NCBI RefSeq assembly: GCF_003217155.1
Contig: NZ_QJSU01000009.1
Span: forward strand, 62,001-126,000
Source: Psychrobacter fozii
Lineage (GTDB): Bacteria > Pseudomonadota > Gammaproteobacteria > Pseudomonadales > Moraxellaceae
Direction of reading: 5' to 3'
Length of the DNA: 64,000 nucleotides
In this document: positions 7,817-15,358 of the stretch, in pieces
Numbering within the stretch: the stretch's first letter is position 1
How the letters are laid out: the number at the start of each line of letters is the position of its first letter
Made by a program: the position numbers and the translations under genes
The notes under the pieces: model-generated
What the model saw: the letters and a program-made list of their open reading frames with translations, nothing else
The model's database searches: none
Told to the model about the DNA's origin: nothing

Positions 7817-7934
7817 TGTTAAATTTTTAACAACAGATTTAACAACATTCTATAGGTGCTGCTAGGTAATGGCAAGTAATCTTGAAAGACATAAAGCTTT
7901 TAAAGTATAGGGCTAAAGGCTTAGGAGGTAATGG
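7817..7934. repeat. Short repeats between int and tRNA-Arg (candidate integrase arm sites)
   Basis: TTTAACAACA occurs at 7826-7835 and 7838-7847, with an inverted TGTTAAA at 7817-7823. AGGTAATGG occurs at 7864-7872 and 7926-7934. Short repeats flanking the crossover site are usual integrase or excisionase arm-type sites. These could serve that purpose, or regulate int. Confidence 0.35.
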
Positions 7935-7958
7935 GAGGTTATGTGCAAATACGATGAT

Positions 7959-8035
7959 TGGTGCGCTCGGCGGGAATCGAACCCACGACCCTCGGCTTCG
8001 GAGACCGATACTCTATCCAACTGAGCTACGAGCGC
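7959..8035 (-). tRNA. tRNA-Arg(CCG)
   Basis: 77 nt including an encoded CCA. The 7-bp acceptor stem GCGCTCG/CGAGCGC, the D-arm AGCTCAGTTGGATAGAG, the anticodon loop CTCCGAA (anticodon CCG, reading CGG) and the T-arm GGGTTCGATTCCC are all present. The 3' end faces the integrase gene, so this tRNA is the attachment site of the island. A second copy of its 3' end was not seen in the window, so the other junction is presumably to the left. Confidence 0.95.
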
Positions 8036-8448
8036 ATAATATACTGAACCAACGACTTTATTCACGGATACTTAATAGATGAATACTGCGCTAACCAACA
8101 CAACATATCAATCAATGGTATGAATAATCAGTCGTATTTCTAAGTATCGAATAAGTGTCGAAAAATAAAGACCGCTTAGTCTAACAAATAAAAACCATAA
8201 AGCCAATAAATGACGGTAGCGATTGATGTTTTTTAAGAAAAAACAAGATAGTCATTAAACAGGCATGGCAATTTACCTGTCTTTTCCCTTATAATGTCAT
8301 GGAGAATTCATATTTATAATCACCGATTACAAGTGTGCTGGCACGCGGGATGGCTGTTTGCTATTGATGACCAAAGGTTATCAAAGGAGGATAGACAGAA
8401 TGTCTGAGCTGTGCAGGCCTTTGTATACGTAATAAGAGAACGTGACGA
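8036..8448. other. Intergenic region with candidate promoter for the cytochrome gene
   Basis: No gene is seen. A TATAAT at 8290-8295 with TGGCAA 18 bp upstream (8266-8271) is a plausible sigma-70 promoter for the downstream cytochrome c gene and gives a leader of about 150 bases. The half next to the tRNA is A+T-rich and should hold its promoter, but no convincing pair of boxes was found. Confidence 0.4.
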
Positions 8449-9114
8449 ATGAGAAAAGTAGTTATGTTATCGGCAGCTGCCATTCTAGGAATCGCTAGTA
8501 TCGCGGTGAGCCAAGCTGAAAGTGTTGTAGAAACTCCTGCAACTGTCTCTGCTGTAGCAGACACACAGGAAGTCGTAGAAAATGCGCCTGAGCAGTCAGG
8601 CGATGATGCCCAAGCTGCTGCAGATACAACAGATGGTGCAGCTCCTGCTGATGAAGCCGCACCTGTAGATGGTGAAGCTGCTGAAGAAACAGCCGCTGCA
8701 GCACCTGCTGCTGTTGAAGAACCGATTCCACAAGACACACCACAAGTGCAAAAACTGATTGCACTATATCCTAACCTGATTGCTCGTATTCATCCTGTTG
8801 CTACCGTCTGCTTCGAAGATGATGAAGTGTGTGATGTAACGGCACGTGTTGCTGGCCCAGCTCCTGGTGATGGACCTCGCGATGGTAAAGCGGTATACAA
8901 TGCAGTATGTCATACTTGTCATGCAGCGGGCTTGCTAGGCTCTCCTGTCTTTGCTGATGCCGGCGCTTGGGGACCACGCATAGCAAAAGGTACAGATACG
9001 CTATATACCCATGCTATCAATGGTTTCAATGCAATGCCTGCCAAAGGTGGTGCGGATATCCCTGATGAAGAAGTTCAAAATGCCGTAGATTATATGGTTG
9101 AAGCAGCAAGCTAA
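8449..9114 (+). CDS. Cytochrome c5-like c-type cytochrome
   Basis: A 221-aa protein. The signal peptide is at 1-24 (a basic start, a hydrophobic core, then QAES). Next comes an Ala/Glu/Pro-rich linker of about 75 residues, then a single haem c domain in the last 90 residues with the CHTCH haem motif and a distal Met in NAMPAKGG. The domain has the short cytochrome c5 pattern (GKAVYNAVCHTCH). It would carry electrons in the periplasm, either tethered or loosely bound through the flexible linker. It stands alone, has its own candidate promoter and is followed by a terminator. The low-complexity linker is the unusual part. Its partner oxidase is unknown. Confidence 0.88.
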   Translation: MRKVVMLSAAAILGIASIAVSQAESVVETPATVSAVADTQEVVENAPEQSGDDAQAAADTTDGAAPADEAAPVDGEAAEETAAAAPAAVEEPIPQDTPQVQKLIALYPNLIARIHPVATVCFEDDEVCDVTARVAGPAPGDGPRDGKAVYNAVCHTCHAAGLLGSPVFADAGAWGPRIAKGTDTLYTHAINGFNAMPAKGGADIPDEEVQNAVDYMVEAAS

Positions 9115-9157
9115 TCTGTCTCAAGTGTTTTGCCAAGCTTTTACGATAGATATCTAT

Positions 9158-9195
9158 AAAGCGCCTATCTCATTCAATGGGATAGGCGCTTTTTT
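9158..9195 (+). terminator. Terminator after cytochrome gene
   Basis: A 12-bp perfect stem AAAGCGCCTATC/GATAGGCGCTTT with an 11-nt loop is followed by a T-run. It is almost identical to the hairpin at 15296-15334. Confidence 0.88.
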
Positions 9196-9346
9196 CATCA
9201 TCAATATTATCAATATAAGACTTCAGCTGCATTGTAGTTGAAATTCGTCAGCAGCAGCCTCATTTTATGACTTTACAGCATATCTTCTAGCTATTTGTCG
9301 TCTCAAAATATTTTTACATACATTTATAACAAACAAAGAGGTCTTC

Positions 9347-10309
9347 ATGTCAGAAGTACCAGCACTTACGATAAAAAACTTGTCCAAAACTTATGATAAT
9401 GGGTTTTCGGCTCTAAAAGGAGTCGATTTAACTGTGCCACAGGGTGGATTCTTTGCATTATTGGGTCCCAATGGTGCAGGTAAATCAACCATGATTGGTA
9501 TCATTAGTTCGCTGTTTAAGCCGACCACAGGCAGCGTGCATATTTTCGGTACTGACTTGTTGGAAAACCCTTCTGTCGCAAAGCAGTATCTTGGTATCGT
9601 ACCACAAGAGTTTAATTTTAATATGTTCGAAAAAGTCGAAGATATTTTGATTACACAAGCAGGTTACTTCGGTATTCCTGCCAAAGAAGCTAAGCCACGA
9701 GCGAAACGACTACTAACAGCGCTTGGTCTATGGGATAAGCGTGATAGTAAATCGCGTGAGCTATCAGGTGGTATGAAACGCCGTTTGATGATTGCACGCG
9801 CATTGATTCATAAGCCAAAACTATTGATTTTGGATGAGCCAACGGCTGGGGTCGATATTGAGCTACGTCGCTCTATGTGGGAGTTCATGCAGCAGATTAA
9901 TATCGAAGAAAAGACCACGATTATTCTGACCACTCACTATTTAGAAGAAGCCGAGCAACTGTGCAAGCGCATTGCTATCTTAGATCATGGCGAGATTCGT
10001 ATTAATACAGAAATGAAAGATTTGTTGGCGCAGCTGTCCGTTGAGACGTTTGTCTTTGATTTGGAAACACCGCTTACTCATCAATTGGTTTTGACAGGTG
10101 TGACAGGGATAACCCAGCCGGATGATCAAACACTTGAAGTGACCTTGACGGAAGGTGAGTCGATGAATAACGTCTTTGCCCAGTTGTCAGAGCAAGGAAT
10201 CACTGTGGGAAGCATGCGTAACAAAGCCAATCGATTAGAAGAGCTATTTATGCGTTTGGTAGACAAAAATATTCAAAGTGCAGACAGCATGAAGGAGGCG
10301 GGATTGTGA
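9347..10309 (+). CDS. ABC transporter ATP-binding protein, YadG type
   Basis: A 320-aa ATPase with Walker A GPNGAGKST (about 43-51), a Q-loop, the signature LSGGMKRR (about 141), Walker B LLILDEPTAGVD and the H-loop TTHYLEEAE. The long C-terminal tail after residue 230 is usual for ABC-2 drug/polysaccharide-type exporters. It pairs with the permease that overlaps its stop (GTGA). It is closest in style to E. coli YadG. The substrate is unknown. The ATG is preceded by AAAGAGG. Confidence 0.9.
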   Translation: MSEVPALTIKNLSKTYDNGFSALKGVDLTVPQGGFFALLGPNGAGKSTMIGIISSLFKPTTGSVHIFGTDLLENPSVAKQYLGIVPQEFNFNMFEKVEDILITQAGYFGIPAKEAKPRAKRLLTALGLWDKRDSKSRELSGGMKRRLMIARALIHKPKLLILDEPTAGVDIELRRSMWEFMQQINIEEKTTIILTTHYLEEAEQLCKRIAILDHGEIRINTEMKDLLAQLSVETFVFDLETPLTHQLVLTGVTGITQPDDQTLEVTLTEGESMNNVFAQLSEQGITVGSMRNKANRLEELFMRLVDKNIQSADSMKEAGL

Positions 10310-11112
10310 GTCAAGAAATGATAGATCCTAATAAAACCATGTCATGGAGCAAAAAGTGGATTGCTTTTCGCACTATCTTATTAAAAGAAGTTCGCCGAAT
10401 TTTGCGTATTTGGCCACAGACATTGCTGCCACCAGTTATTACCATGAGTCTCTATTTTGTCATCTTCGGTAAAATGATTGGCTCGCGTGTGGGTGAGATG
10501 GGCGGGGTGCCGTATATGCAGTTCATCGTGCCTGGCCTTATTATGATGTCGATTATTACCAACAGTTATTCAAACGTTGTTTCGAGCTTCTTTAGTGCTA
10601 AGTTCACCTCTAGTATCGAAGAGTTGCTAGTTTCTCCAGTATCCAAACATGCGATCTTGATGGGGTATATCAGTGGTGGTATCTTTCGTGGATTAGCCAT
10701 TGGCGTTATTGTCTCAATCGTTGCGCTCTTCTTTACTGACCTCGGTATTGAGCATGTGTTCGTGACCATATTTACGGTACTGGGCACCTCTATCTTGTTT
10801 TCGCTTGGCGGCTTTATCAATGCCGTGTTTGCTCGCTCATTTGATGATATTTCTATCATTCCAAGCTTTGTATTGACACCGCTTACCTATCTTGGTGGTG
10901 TATTTTATTCGATGGAAAATTTGTCACCATTTTGGCAAAATATTTCATTATTGAACCCTATCGTATATATGGTCAATTCATTCCGTTACGGTATCCTTGG
11001 CTACTCTGATGTGAATGTCTGGTACTCGATGGCTGCTATTTTCGTATTCTGTGCAATATTCTATACTATCGCCTATCGCTTACTTAGTAATGGCTCACGT
11101 GTACGCTTGTAA
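10306..11112 (+). CDS. ABC-2 type permease, YadH type
   Basis: A 268-aa integral membrane protein with six predicted membrane segments and the ABC-2 pattern (FRTILLKEVRRILRIWPQT at the start; SPVSKHAILMGYI in the middle; LTPLTYLGGVFYS). The start is GTG at 10306, overlapping the ATPase stop, with a good AAGGAGG 6 bases upstream. Together the two genes make a homodimeric-type exporter. The final basic residues NGSRVRL are cytoplasmic. The transcript ends at the hairpin 11203-11232. Confidence 0.9.
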   Translation: MSQEMIDPNKTMSWSKKWIAFRTILLKEVRRILRIWPQTLLPPVITMSLYFVIFGKMIGSRVGEMGGVPYMQFIVPGLIMMSIITNSYSNVVSSFFSAKFTSSIEELLVSPVSKHAILMGYISGGIFRGLAIGVIVSIVALFFTDLGIEHVFVTIFTVLGTSILFSLGGFINAVFARSFDDISIIPSFVLTPLTYLGGVFYSMENLSPFWQNISLLNPIVYMVNSFRYGILGYSDVNVWYSMAAIFVFCAIFYTIAYRLLSNGSRVRL

Positions 11113-11202
11113 ATTTTGCGTTTATAATATGATAGCCATTAGTTTTATGAGTCGTCATTTGTCATAGTTAGCTTGTAATCAATAGACTGATAACCTTATC
11201 AT

Positions 11203-11232
11203 AAGAGCCTAATATTGTTGGGCTCTTTTTTT
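11203..11232 (+). terminator. Terminator after the ABC transporter operon
   Basis: AAGAGCC (11203-11209) pairs with GGCTCTT (11221-11227), followed by seven T. It lies just before the first secreted paralogue, so a TTG start for that gene inside this hairpin is unlikely. Confidence 0.8.
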
Positions 11233-12105
11233 ATGCTTAAAATTTCTGTAAGAAGTATGAGTAAGGCTTTCACAGCCACGTTATTAAGTACAATTACAAG
11301 CATTGCCATCGCCGCCCCATTTGCGACAATGGATGATTATGATTGGGTCGTTATGAAGACGCCTTTAGACCCTGCATCGTATATGTATAATTGCCATAAT
11401 GACTACAACTATGAAACTTATGATGCTTTACAAAACTGCCTGTATAATTTGAGGGAAGATGCAGATAATGCGTTTAGTAAGCAATGGGGTATCAGCGATA
11501 AAGTAGTGAGAGAGCGAAATGCAATTTATATTAAAGTCGCTAATCGTAAAAACCCACTAGTATTTGTTGACTATTCCAGTCCTTATGAGGAGGATTTTAA
11601 TCCTTATTATTCTCTACAAGACTACGATAAATCACGGAAATTGCTAACAATACATCAAAGCTTTTATGAAGGAGAGAACTTGACGGTAGTTAATTTGGCT
11701 ACTGGATTTTGGCAAGATTTTAGTCTCAGAAAGCTAAGTGTCTCTCCTGATATGAGATACATAGTCGGTTTTGAAAGTGAGATGGGAGCGACAGAACATA
11801 TCAATATTTTGGAGCGACAAAATAGTGGTTACTATGAGGGCTACTATAAACAAGTCTATAGCAGTAGTGAAGATTCAAAAAACTACGACAGTCATAAAGA
11901 GTTTTATCAAGCAGATAAAGCGCAGCAGGTTTATGATAGCGAAACCTTTACTTGGGTAAATGATACTGAGTTTAGTGGTGACAAGTTTTATGTGGATTCT
12001 TTCTATAAATTAAATGAAGCAGATTCAGCGGCTTTTCGAGTACGCTATACCTTTGTACGGGATGACAAAACAGGTGCGTGGCAAATGCGCAAAGGTGGTG
12101 TCTAG
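11233..12105 (+). CDS. Secreted protein of unknown function, paralogue 1
   Basis: About 290 aa. The signal peptide ends near SIAIAAP/FATMDDYDW. The start is uncertain: 11233 (MLKISV) or 11257 (MSKAFT); the upstream TTG at 11215 lies in a terminator and is rejected. It shares a body plan with the next two genes: (T)MDDYxW near the mature N-terminus, a Cys pair in the CHNDYNYETYDALQNCLY region, LQDYDKS, a VNLATGFWQ strand, INILERQ and a final AFRVRYTFVRDDKTGAWQM. The strand-rich pattern suggests a beta-propeller or beta-rich fold. No catalytic motif is seen. Location is probably periplasmic. I do not recognise the family. Confidence 0.7.
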   Translation: MLKISVRSMSKAFTATLLSTITSIAIAAPFATMDDYDWVVMKTPLDPASYMYNCHNDYNYETYDALQNCLYNLREDADNAFSKQWGISDKVVRERNAIYIKVANRKNPLVFVDYSSPYEEDFNPYYSLQDYDKSRKLLTIHQSFYEGENLTVVNLATGFWQDFSLRKLSVSPDMRYIVGFESEMGATEHINILERQNSGYYEGYYKQVYSSSEDSKNYDSHKEFYQADKAQQVYDSETFTWVNDTEFSGDKFYVDSFYKLNEADSAAFRVRYTFVRDDKTGAWQMRKGGV

Positions 12106-12989
12106 TGATTTATCTCTCTTTTAATGTAAGGATAACGTTGATTATCGCAGGGCTATTTGTCTTAACTATAATAGCGCCCTTAAATGCTCAAGCAGCTTCT
12201 TCAGCGCCGCCTTCAGAGTTAATGCCATCGACTAACGATGATTTTTGGATAAAAGTCCCAGCACCTGTGGCAATAGACTGGCAGCAGGAAGGCAGTTGTC
12301 GATACGATTACACTGACTATCGAACGTTTACAGATTATAAAAACTGTATTTTTAACTCGTTAGAGCATAGTGATAACTTACAAAGCCGAAAGTGGGGCTT
12401 GAGTGACCGTGTTATTCGAGAAAAAGATACTATTTATATTAATACACCTAACCATAAGCAGTCATTGGTATTTAAGGATTATCTTGAACCGTTTGAAGAA
12501 GAGTATAGGGCTCATTATCAATTGCAGGATTATGATAAATCACATCATCTGTTGCAGTTACTACGTACGATGTATGAGACACAGTCAACGATTATCATCG
12601 ATTTAAATACAGGACATTGGCAGGAGGTCTACGCTACTGACCTTCAGTTTTCAGACGATAGGACTCATGTTGTGGGGTTTAATGGTAGACAAGGTACGAC
12701 TCAAGACATCATTATTTGGGAGCGTCAAAAAGATAGTAATGATGGACGTTATACAACGGTATTTAGTAGCAATGAACTGTATGAGCAACAGTATGATGAC
12801 AGTAAAAAGCATGAGGTATACGAAGCACGAGATATCAATTGGACAGCTGACAATAAAATTAATGTTGATTTCTTTTATAGGATAAATCCAACAGATACCG
12901 TAGCGTTTAGAGCGCGTTATATTTATGCGACCGATGATAAAGAAGGGAGCTGGCAGAGAGTTTTACCGAATAGCAATATTAATGATTAA
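12105..12989 (+). CDS. Secreted protein of unknown function, paralogue 2
   Basis: 294 aa. I choose GTG at 12105, sharing its G with the previous TAG stop, because AAAGGTGG lies 5 bases upstream and this gives a clean signal peptide (NVRITLIIAGLFVLTIIAPLNAQA); the longer frame from 12078 lies within the upstream gene. It is the closest relative of paralogue 1 within this window: LQDYDKSHHLL, DLNTGHWQE, IIIWERQ, INPTDTVAFRARYIY and GSWQ are shared, and so is the Cys pair near the mature N-terminus. Translational coupling to paralogue 1 suggests the products are needed together. Function is unknown. Confidence 0.75.
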   Translation: MIYLSFNVRITLIIAGLFVLTIIAPLNAQAASSAPPSELMPSTNDDFWIKVPAPVAIDWQQEGSCRYDYTDYRTFTDYKNCIFNSLEHSDNLQSRKWGLSDRVIREKDTIYINTPNHKQSLVFKDYLEPFEEEYRAHYQLQDYDKSHHLLQLLRTMYETQSTIIIDLNTGHWQEVYATDLQFSDDRTHVVGFNGRQGTTQDIIIWERQKDSNDGRYTTVFSSNELYEQQYDDSKKHEVYEARDINWTADNKINVDFFYRINPTDTVAFRARYIYATDDKEGSWQRVLPNSNIND

Positions 12990-12992
12990 GCA

Positions 12993-13856
12993 ATGATAAA
13001 AAGGTCTGACTTTCATATGCAAATAGCTCAAACAGTCGTTGAATTAATCCGTGTCTGCATGGTGAGTACATTATTTTTAGTGCTATCAGTGTCAGCGCAA
13101 GCAAACCTACCCAAAGCAACAATGGATGATTATGTTTGGGAGGTCATAGAAGTCCCTATTTATCCTAACTTGGGTGAGACTTGTAATAGTAAAAATGAGC
13201 TGAAATATCGAGATTGCTTGGATCAGAGTGCGATGATTTATAATCAAAATCTAATCGAAAAACTACAGTTATCAAAATATGTTTCTCGTCAGCTAAACCA
13301 AACCACTATTACGATACCCAATCATGAAGCGCCTATCATATTGACCGATAAGCCTGTACAAGATGAGGACGGGGACGGCCTTAGATATGTTTATCTGATA
13401 AATCGCTACGATGAGGATAAAAACTGGCTTTATCTATCTGGACAAGTCTATGAAACTAATAACACCGTATTGGTTGATCTAAACACGGGTGTTATACAAG
13501 AGTTTGAAGGGTCGCATTTGACACTTTCACCAGATATGACTTATGCAGCCACTGTTAAGGTTGAGTTTCCAGGAGAAGAAGATGTTCTCATTTGGAAAAA
13601 AGACAAACACGGTAACTATCAATATGATCAAAGCAATATAGATTATGATAAATTTAGGCAACATTTCAAGTTTTATAACAGTCGTGAGGATAATCTACGG
13701 CCTCATAGTGTAAAGCTTGAATGGGTTACCGATGATAGCTTATTAGTAGATTTTTATTTTAATATGAATGAACATGACATTATTGCTTATCGAGTACGAT
13801 TTAATTACGTGAGGACAGAGCCTGCCTCAGACTGGCAAATGATTCCCATAAAATAA
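12993..13856 (+). CDS. Secreted protein of unknown function, paralogue 3
   Basis: 287 aa, starting 3 bases after the paralogue 2 stop. The signal peptide is FLVLSVSAQA, and the mature protein begins NLPKATMDDYVWEV, close to paralogue 1. An internal start at 13017 (MQIAQT) is also possible and would give a more usual signal peptide. It keeps the DLNTG strand, the DVLIWKKDKHGNY segment and a final AYRVRFNYVRTEPASDWQM, but is the most diverged of the three. It carries DEDGDG, a possible calcium-type loop absent from the others. Function is unknown. Confidence 0.7.
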   Translation: MIKRSDFHMQIAQTVVELIRVCMVSTLFLVLSVSAQANLPKATMDDYVWEVIEVPIYPNLGETCNSKNELKYRDCLDQSAMIYNQNLIEKLQLSKYVSRQLNQTTITIPNHEAPIILTDKPVQDEDGDGLRYVYLINRYDEDKNWLYLSGQVYETNNTVLVDLNTGVIQEFEGSHLTLSPDMTYAATVKVEFPGEEDVLIWKKDKHGNYQYDQSNIDYDKFRQHFKFYNSREDNLRPHSVKLEWVTDDSLLVDFYFNMNEHDIIAYRVRFNYVRTEPASDWQMIPIK

Positions 13857-13919
13857 CCCATTGCTGTAAAATGAATGGTTTTTATTTCATTGTATTTAGG
13901 CATGAAAGGTAAGTAACTT

Positions 13920-14792
13920 ATGAGTATCCACGGTATTTTAGGTGAGCAAACCACGGACTATCCAACTGAGTATAGCCCAGAGACGCTATATCCTATCGCG
14001 CGAAGTATGGGACGTGATGTGATTGGCTGGCAAGATGATAAATTAACGGTTGGTGTTGATTGGTGGCAGGCATTTGAGATGTCTTGGTTGAATACGCAAG
14101 GTATTTCGCAAGTGGCCATCGCGCGCTTTGCGATTCCTGCTAGCTCACCGTTTATCGTTGAGTCAAAATCACTTAAGCTGTATTTAAACAGTATTAATTT
14201 TACCGAATTTGCCAGTTGGGCAGAGGTGCAGACGCTGATTGCCAAAGACTTATCCGCTTGTATACAAGCAGATGTCATTGTTGAGCTATTTGGCTTAGAT
14301 GATGAGCAAGGCAATAAGCAGTCGGGATTATTAATTGCACAGCCTGAAGGCGTTTGTATTGATGAGGCCTTGGCAAACAGCAGTGAAAAAGTAGCGCTGT
14401 GTGAGCATCCTGATGCGTCGTTGCTGAATGATCATGAAGCAGAGAGCATGATAAGTGACAGCACTCAGCCTTATACTTTTTATTCTAATTTGCTGCGTAG
14501 TAACTGTCCAGTGACCAATCAGCCAGACTGGGGAACGTTGGCCGTATCGATTACGACGGATAAGCCCGTTAATACGGCTAATGTACTGCGTTATATTTTA
14601 AGTTTCCGTCAGCATAATGGCTTTCATGAGCAATGTGTCGAGCAGATATTTGCTGATCTGAGTCGATATTATAAACCAAGCGCCTTGATGGTTCGCGCAT
14701 GGTACACGCGCCGTGGTGGTATTGATATCAACCCTTGCCGTGTGAGCGATATAACTCTCCTACCACAGCCAAGCCGTTTAATTCGACAGTAA
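13920..14792 (+). CDS. queF: NADPH-dependent 7-cyano-7-deazaguanine reductase
   Basis: 290 aa, the long two-domain (YqcD/QueF type II) form. It reduces preQ0 to preQ1 in queuosine synthesis, in the cytosol. Visible motifs are the NADPH-binding ESKSLKLYLNS (81-91), the nucleophile C196 in SNCPVTNQPDW with the acid D203, and FHEQCVE (about 235-241) for substrate contact. The length is normal for the family (about 280). It stands alone between the secreted paralogues and the LprI-like gene. The later pathway enzyme queG is also in this window at 61423. High confidence. Confidence 0.97.
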   Translation: MSIHGILGEQTTDYPTEYSPETLYPIARSMGRDVIGWQDDKLTVGVDWWQAFEMSWLNTQGISQVAIARFAIPASSPFIVESKSLKLYLNSINFTEFASWAEVQTLIAKDLSACIQADVIVELFGLDDEQGNKQSGLLIAQPEGVCIDEALANSSEKVALCEHPDASLLNDHEAESMISDSTQPYTFYSNLLRSNCPVTNQPDWGTLAVSITTDKPVNTANVLRYILSFRQHNGFHEQCVEQIFADLSRYYKPSALMVRAWYTRRGGIDINPCRVSDITLLPQPSRLIRQ

Positions 14793-14868
14793 GTAAATAT
14801 CGATGTTATGAGTTGCAGTTACGTCCTATAATCAATTAACTTTATTCATCTAAGGTAAGGATACCAGT

Positions 14869-15270
14869 ATGAAAGTGAGAACTCATGTTGTAACGGTAGT
14901 GGGCGTAGCCGTGCTATCTCTGTCTACGATGTTATCAGCACAAGCGGCATCCGCCGAAAGTGAGTACACTTGTGAAAATGCCTATATGGAAGTGGCTTAT
15001 GACTGTGGTAAAGATGCGGTCCAAGTTGAAAAAAATAGGCTTAACAAAATATACATGACTGCGTATCGTACCTTGTCACCTACTCAAAAGCAGCAGCTTG
15101 ATAAAGAACAGATTACTTGGCTAAAAGCTCGCAGCAAGCAGTGTGACTTTGAGCATGATGGCCCCATGAATAACACCGTGGTATATGCCATGATTAATTC
15201 TGATGTTTGCACCGCTAACGAGACACAGAAACGTAGCAAGGTCATTGCTAAAAGATATAATATTAAGTAG
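14869..15270 (+). CDS. LprI-like DUF1311 secreted protein
   Basis: 133 aa. The signal peptide is about 1-28 (VVGVAVLSLSTMLSAQA), followed by a DUF1311 domain with Cys residues near both ends and the helix-rich QVEKNRLNKIYMTAYRTL and KEQITWLKARSKQCDFE pattern. The family includes LprI-type lysozyme-inhibitor proteins, but most members are uncharacterised. An AAGG ribosome site precedes the ATG. It faces proS across a shared terminator. Inhibitor activity here is only a family-level suggestion. Confidence 0.8.
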   Translation: MKVRTHVVTVVGVAVLSLSTMLSAQAASAESEYTCENAYMEVAYDCGKDAVQVEKNRLNKIYMTAYRTLSPTQKQQLDKEQITWLKARSKQCDFEHDGPMNNTVVYAMINSDVCTANETQKRSKVIAKRYNIK

Positions 15271-15295
15271 TTTTTTTCAGCTAAATCACACGCGA

Positions 15296-15334
15296 AAAAA
15301 GCGCCTATCTCATTGAATGAAATAGGCGCTTTTT
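15296..15334. terminator. Bidirectional terminator between the LprI-like gene and proS
   Basis: The 13-nt arms AAAAAGCGCCTAT and ATAGGCGCTTTTT surround a 13-nt loop. An A-run on one side and a T-run on the other let it work for both converging genes. The core is nearly the same as 9158-9195. Confidence 0.88.
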
Positions 15335-15358
15335 ATGGCACAGTTTTTAATACTAAAA

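Noticed and set aside
1..7958. Second tRNA-Arg 3'-end copy (other attachment site) inside the window
   Set aside because: I looked for GCGCTCGGCGGGAATC-like sequence and saw none, so the element is taken to extend beyond base 1.
7882..8082. Open frame on the plus strand across tRNA-Arg
   Set aside because: It is the reverse complement of the tRNA; no protein is likely.
8361..8738. Ala/Ser-rich minus-strand frame opposite the cytochrome gene
   Set aside because: Low-complexity mirror of the Ala/Glu-rich linker; no ribosome site or domain.
11215..11232. TTG start for the first secreted paralogue
   Set aside because: It lies inside the terminator stem of the ABC operon; later ATGs give a proper signal peptide.
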